In this document: piece after piece, positions 5,220 through 8,402 of the stretch | How positions within the stretch are numbered: the stretch's first letter is position 1 | Layout of the letters: each line of letters starts with the position of its first letter | The notes under the pieces: model-generated | Database searches by the model: none | What the model was told of the DNA's origin: nothing | The model's input: the letters and a program-made list of their open reading frames with translations, nothing else | Translations under genes and position numbers: made by a program | Source of the DNA: an uncultured Atopostipes sp. | GTDB taxonomy: Bacteria > Bacillota > Bacilli > Lactobacillales > Carnobacteriaceae_A | Direction of reading: 5' to 3' | DNA length: 8,402 nt | Assembly (NCBI GenBank): GCA_947296835.1 | Contig: CAMYQS010000047.1 | Location: 1-8,402 of the forward strand

Positions 5220-6593
5220 ATGTCTTCCCAGATTATTTCAGAAAAATTAAAAAGAATATTACCTAATAAAAGTATCTTTATCGGCCTCTTCTTATTAATG
5301 ATTACATTAACTTTCGGAGCAATAGTTGCTCTTGCCAACGAGAACATGGTGGTTGTTGAAGCAGATATCTTAAATGTACGTTATGGTCCTGGTCTTTCTC
5401 ATGATGTATTGACACAAATTGAAGAAGATGAACGTTTATTTCTTCTAGGTGAAGAAAACAAATGGTATAAAGTTCGACTCAGCGATGATCAAGTTGGTTG
5501 GGTTGCAAGTTGGTTGGTTGATTCAAATGAAACTTTACAAGAGAACCAACAGTTTGCAGTCGTTACCGGTGAAGCTGTTAATATCCGTCAGTTCGCTACT
5601 TCTGATTCTGACATTATTGGAATGGTTTATAAAAATACTGAACTACAAGTCCTCTATCAAGATGGCGCTTGGTACCAAGTATTATACATGGGACAAGTTG
5701 CTTGGATACATGGAGATTATATTGAAACAAGGGCTACTCCGTCTTCTACTGAAGAGGCGAGTAACCAAGAAATCCCAACTGATTCTACAGTCGTTGTGAT
5801 TGGTAATGCGCCTTCTACGAATATTCGAAGTCAAGCATCTATGGACGGTGAAGTGATTCATACCGCAGCACCTGCCGAACGATTTGAATATATTGAAAGT
5901 GTTGGTAATTGGTTCCATATTAAGATTGATAATAATCGTACAGGTTACGTTGCTGATTCAGTTGCAACTTTAGAAACTAGAGAAGAAGAAACATCCGCTC
6001 CCGCAGATGATGACCTAACGGGTTCTCAATATGCACGTTCTGTTTCAAACATCTCGGAAGCGACAATTGTTATTGATGCTGGACATGGTGGTTATGATTC
6101 TGGAGCGATTTCTCGTGATGAAAGTATTTTAGAAAAAGATATTGCACTAAGCACTGCTCTATTATTACGTGATCGACTTCAAGATGCGGGCACGAACGTT
6201 GTTTTATCTCGTTCAAATGATTCCTTTGTTTCATTAGATAGTCGAGTACAAACAGCTCACAATAACCAAGCAGACTTATTTATTAGTTTACACTACGATG
6301 CAATTGAAGTGGCTAATTCAATGAGTGGTACAACAACATACTACTACACGGATGCGAATCTTGATTTAGCGAATACGGTCAACCGTTACCTTGCTAATAT
6401 GGGTCCATTAAATAATAACGGTGTTCGTCACGGTAACTACTACGTATTACGTACAAACAGACAGCCAGCAATATTACTGGAACTGGGTTACATGAACAGC
6501 AGTACGGATATCCAACATATTCATACAAAAGCGTACCAATCAGCTGTAGTCGAATCTGTATACCAAGCATTGCGTGAGTATTTCGGACAATAA
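5220..6593 (+). CDS. Secreted N-acetylmuramoyl-L-alanine amidase with three SH3b domains
   Basis: This 457-residue cell wall hydrolase should cut the bond between N-acetylmuramic acid and L-alanine in peptidoglycan. The start is ATG 5220 with SD TTAGGAGG (5205-5212); an upstream in-frame ATG at 5163 lies before the promoter -10 and is unlikely. A signal peptide has basic residues (K9, K11, R12, K17), a hydrophobic core (18-38) and a likely cleavage site after ALA (37-39). Three bacterial SH3 repeats follow (about 43-102, 111-170, 189-252), probably binding the wall, then a polar linker rich in E, D, A and S (253-280). The Amidase_3 catalytic domain (281-457) has zinc ligands H289 (DAGHGG), E305 and H358 (SLHYD) and catalytic E421 (LLELGYMNS). 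B. subtilis yrvJ is a related SH3b amidase in the same neighbourhood. The gene is a single unit, opposite in direction to its neighbours. Confidence 0.94.
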   Translation: MSSQIISEKLKRILPNKSIFIGLFLLMITLTFGAIVALANENMVVVEADILNVRYGPGLSHDVLTQIEEDERLFLLGEENKWYKVRLSDDQVGWVASWLVDSNETLQENQQFAVVTGEAVNIRQFATSDSDIIGMVYKNTELQVLYQDGAWYQVLYMGQVAWIHGDYIETRATPSSTEEASNQEIPTDSTVVVIGNAPSTNIRSQASMDGEVIHTAAPAERFEYIESVGNWFHIKIDNNRTGYVADSVATLETREEETSAPADDDLTGSQYARSVSNISEATIVIDAGHGGYDSGAISRDESILEKDIALSTALLLRDRLQDAGTNVVLSRSNDSFVSLDSRVQTAHNNQADLFISLHYDAIEVANSMSGTTTYYYTDANLDLANTVNRYLANMGPLNNNGVRHGNYYVLRTNRQPAILLELGYMNSSTDIQHIHTKAYQSAVVESVYQALREYFGQ

Positions 6594-6616
6594 TATTTAA
6601 TATAGTTAAACGCTAG

Positions 6617-6645
6617 AACCTACCCTTTATTGGGTAGGTTTTTTT
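6617..6645 (+). terminator. Terminator of the amidase gene
   Basis: AACCTACCC (6617-6625) pairs perfectly with GGGTAGGTT (6632-6640) around the 6-nt loop TTTATT and runs straight into five more T (6641-6645). It sits 23 bp after the amidase stop codon and only supports the plus strand, since no T-run follows it in the other direction. Confidence 0.93.
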
Positions 6646-6726
6646 GATCTAAACGAACATATTGTGGTTTTGCAGTTTCATATTCTAGTTTCGAAGTCAG
6701 TGGGAGGTTCATAGCTACGTTTCCCA

Positions 6727-6771
6727 AAATAAAAACACCCTACTTCTCATTCAACATGAAAGTTAGGATGT
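6727..6771 (-). terminator. Terminator of the rel-dtd unit
   Basis: On the minus strand ACATCCTA (6771-6764) pairs with TAGGGTGT (6742-6735), and the stem continues inward, with a bulged base on each side, through CTT/AAG and TCAT/ATGA to a GTTGA loop. The tail TTTTATTTT (6734-6726) follows. It begins 10 bp after the dtd stop. With the amidase terminator it separates two convergent units; the 80 bp between them hold nothing I can identify. Confidence 0.8.
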
Positions 6772-6781
6772 TCATTTCAAA

Positions 6782-7228
6782 TTATTTATTTTGTGAATCG
6801 ATTAAAATAGTAACTGGACCATCGTTTACTAACGATACATCCATATCTGCACCGAAGACGCCCACTTCAACCTTGAAACCTTCTGCACGAAGTTTATCAT
6901 TTAATTCTTCATACAGTTGATCCGCTTGGTCAGGTCTTGCTGCTTTAATAAAACTTGGGCGATTTCCTTTTTTCGTATCTGCATGTAAGGTAAATTGTGA
7001 AATCGATAAAATTTCACCGTCTACTTCTTTAAGTGATAAATTCATTTTACCTGCTTCATCTTCAAAGATACGCATGTTGGAAATTTTGCGAGTTAAGTAA
7101 TCAACATCTTTACTTGTATCTGCTTCTTCGACTCCTACCAGTAAAAGAAAACCTTTGTTGATCGCCCCACTTTCAACGCCGTCTGCTACTACTTTAGCTT
7201 TTGAGACTCGTTGTATCACTACTCTCAC
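6782..7228 (-). CDS. dtd: D-aminoacyl-tRNA deacylase
   Basis: This 148-residue enzyme hydrolyses D-amino acids, and in known homologues also glycine wrongly attached to tRNA-Ala, from tRNA, so that they do not enter protein synthesis. The two family motifs are present: SQFTL (77-81, the SQxT motif) and NDGPVT (135-140, the NxGPxT motif containing the Gly-Pro pair that discriminates chirality). The N-terminus MRVVIQRVSKAKV and the length are typical. The start codon is GTG at 7228-7226, with SD AAGGAAG at 7244-7238 spaced 9 nt. It follows rel by 22 bp with no terminator or obvious promoter between, so the two are probably one transcript, as in many Firmicutes. Nothing unusual is seen in it. 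Confidence 0.96.
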   Translation of the reverse strand: MRVVIQRVSKAKVVADGVESGAINKGFLLLVGVEEADTSKDVDYLTRKISNMRIFEDEAGKMNLSLKEVDGEILSISQFTLHADTKKGNRPSFIKAARPDQADQLYEELNDKLRAEGFKVEVGVFGADMDVSLVNDGPVTILIDSQNK

Positions 7229-7250
7229 TCTATAACACTTCCTTAATTGG

Positions 7251-8402
7251 TTATTTTATCAGACGACGGATAGAATAAACATCTGGGACTTGGCTAATCT
7301 TATCGATTATCCCTTCCAGTTCGTTGGTATTACGTATGCCTAATGTTACTCGAATAGTCGCCATTTGATCGTTATCCACTCGTCCATTTATATTACTCAG
7401 ACGATTTGAAAAACTATTTACAACTTCTAAAATATCGTTTAATAAACCTGAACGGTCAAATCCATAAATTTCAAGGTCTGTATCGTAGATTTTACTTGTC
7501 TTCGTATTCTCCCACTCAACTTCAATGAGACGATTAGCAAGATCATCTTGACCAACTACATTTGGACAGTCTTTACGGTGAACTGAGATGCCACGACCAC
7601 GAGTAATATAGCCCACAATTTCATCTCCCGGAACCGGGTTACAACACTTACTTAAGCGTGATAGTAAGTTGTCTGTATCCTCTACCACTACCCCATCTTC
7701 ATGATGGATTGTTAATTTCTCTGGTTCTTTTTTAGGTGTTTTTGGTGTTGTGTTTGATAAGTTCTCAGCACTCTTATTACGTTTTCTACGTTCATCTTCT
7801 GTAAGACGATTTACTACGGTCATTGGTCTTATTTCATTAAAACCAATGGCAGCATAAAGGACTTCATGGTCTTTGTAGTTAAACTCTTGTGCTTGTTCAT
7901 CCATTTTCTCTGGAGTCATGAAATCTTTTGGATTAAAGTCTTGTTCTGTAATGAGCTCGGCAATGATTCGTTTACCGTTCTCAACAGCGTCTTCCATTTC
8001 TTGCTCTTTGAAATGACGGCGAATCTTATTTTTCGCTTTTGATGTACTAACAAACTTCAACCAGTCTCGACTTGGACCTGCGGATGACGAGGATGTAATA
8101 ATCTCTACAATATCCCCTGTCTTCAGCTTATAGTTCAACGGTACAATTTTTCCATTTACTTTCGCACCCGTTGAACGGTCTCCCACTTCTGAGTGAACGT
8201 GATAAGCAAAGTCTAATGTACTGGCTCCTTCAGGTAGCTCCATCACATCTCCGTTTGGCGTAAATACATAGACATTATCGGTAAAAATATCCTGTTTAAT
8301 TGAATCCATAAATTCTGACGCGTCAGAAGATTCGTCTTGAAGCTCAATAATATCTCTAAACCATGATAGTTGTGAACCAAGATCATTATCTTGGTTCACA
8401 AC
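7251..8402 (-). CDS. rel: Bifunctional (p)ppGpp synthetase/hydrolase, C-terminal part (cut by window edge)
   Basis: About 384 codons of the regulatory C-terminal half of a Rel (RelA/SpoT) protein; the frame stays open to the window edge, and full-length proteins have about 740 residues. Counting from the codon at 8399, the TGS domain covers about 41-100 (VYVFTPNGDVMELPEGAS), a helical region follows (about 110-200), then a charged linker (200-235, rich in K, E and T), the zinc-finger/RIS-type segment with C252, C253, H274 and C278, and a C-terminal ACT/RRM domain (about 305-382). In the family this half senses deacylated tRNA on stalled ribosomes and controls alarmone synthesis. The hydrolase and synthetase domains are off the window, so whether both are intact cannot be judged. 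A GTG at 8399 is not the true start. The stop is TAA, followed 22 bp later by dtd. Confidence 0.96.
   Translation of the reverse strand, partial: VVNQDNDLGSQLSWFRDIIELQDESSDASEFMDSIKQDIFTDNVYVFTPNGDVMELPEGASTLDFAYHVHSEVGDRSTGAKVNGKIVPLNYKLKTGDIVEIITSSSSAGPSRDWLKFVSTSKAKNKIRRHFKEQEMEDAVENGKRIIAELITEQDFNPKDFMTPEKMDEQAQEFNYKDHEVLYAAIGFNEIRPMTVVNRLTEDERRKRNKSAENLSNTTPKTPKKEPEKLTIHHEDGVVVEDTDNLLSRLSKCCNPVPGDEIVGYITRGRGISVHRKDCPNVVGQDDLANRLIEVEWENTKTSKIYDTDLEIYGFDRSGLLNDILEVVNSFSNRLSNINGRVDNDQMATIRVTLGIRNTNELEGIIDKISQVPDVYSIRRLIK

Noticed and set aside
6646..6726. Small gene or RNA between the two facing terminators
   Set aside because: No open frame with an SD, no promoter and no stable structure could be found in these 80 bp.
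8397..8399. GTG at 8399 as the start of a short Rel-like protein
   Set aside because: The frame is open to the window edge, and the residues that follow match the middle of Rel just before its TGS domain.

Overview
The window looks like the chromosome of a low-GC Firmicute, most likely of the order Lactobacillales. AT-rich intergenic DNA, strong AGGAGG-type ribosome binding sites, a T-box leader and the linkage rel - dtd - SH3b amidase - hisS - aspS (also known from Bacillus) all point that way. Genus cannot be set from this window. Nearly everything lies on the minus strand, so it is described here from high to low coordinates.

Layout. (1) 8402-6782, minus: the C-terminal half of the (p)ppGpp synthetase/hydrolase gene rel, then dtd, 22 bp apart, closed by a terminator. 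(2) 5220-6593, plus: a secreted three-SH3b N-acetylmuramoyl-L-alanine amidase with its own extended -10 promoter and terminator. It converges on dtd and diverges from hisS. (3) 5093-4824, minus: a perfect 11-bp inverted repeat, a promoter and a complete T-box leader whose specifier segment reads GACAU, i.e. overlapping Asp (GAC) and His (CAU) codons. (4) 4787-759, minus: a tight hisS-aspS-nfo operon (histidyl-tRNA synthetase, aspartyl-tRNA synthetase, endonuclease IV) ending in a long hairpin terminator. (5) 704-1, minus: a promoter whose -35 sits in the tail of the nfo terminator, a roughly 230-nt leader, and the first 146 codons of an ABC-F-like ATPase cut by the window edge.

How the parts work together. 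The T-box should raise synthesis of the two tRNA synthetases when uncharged tRNA-Asp (and perhaps tRNA-His) accumulates; nfo, a DNA repair enzyme, appears to ride on the same transcript. Rel and Dtd act on the stringent response and on clearing mischarged D-aminoacyl-tRNAs, so most of the window concerns translation quality and amino acid stress.

The most interesting element is the leader of the ABC-F-like gene (439-669). It holds a four-codon upstream ORF (GTG AAA ATT TTC TAA, M-K-I-F) with a strong Shine-Dalgarno sequence, an intrinsic terminator just before the gene, and two mutually exclusive helices. One joins the uORF to a downstream strand; the other joins that same strand to the 5' arm of the terminator. 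This is the layout of a ribosome-mediated attenuator as found at antibiotic-inducible ABC-F resistance genes. I worked the pairings out by eye, without folding software.
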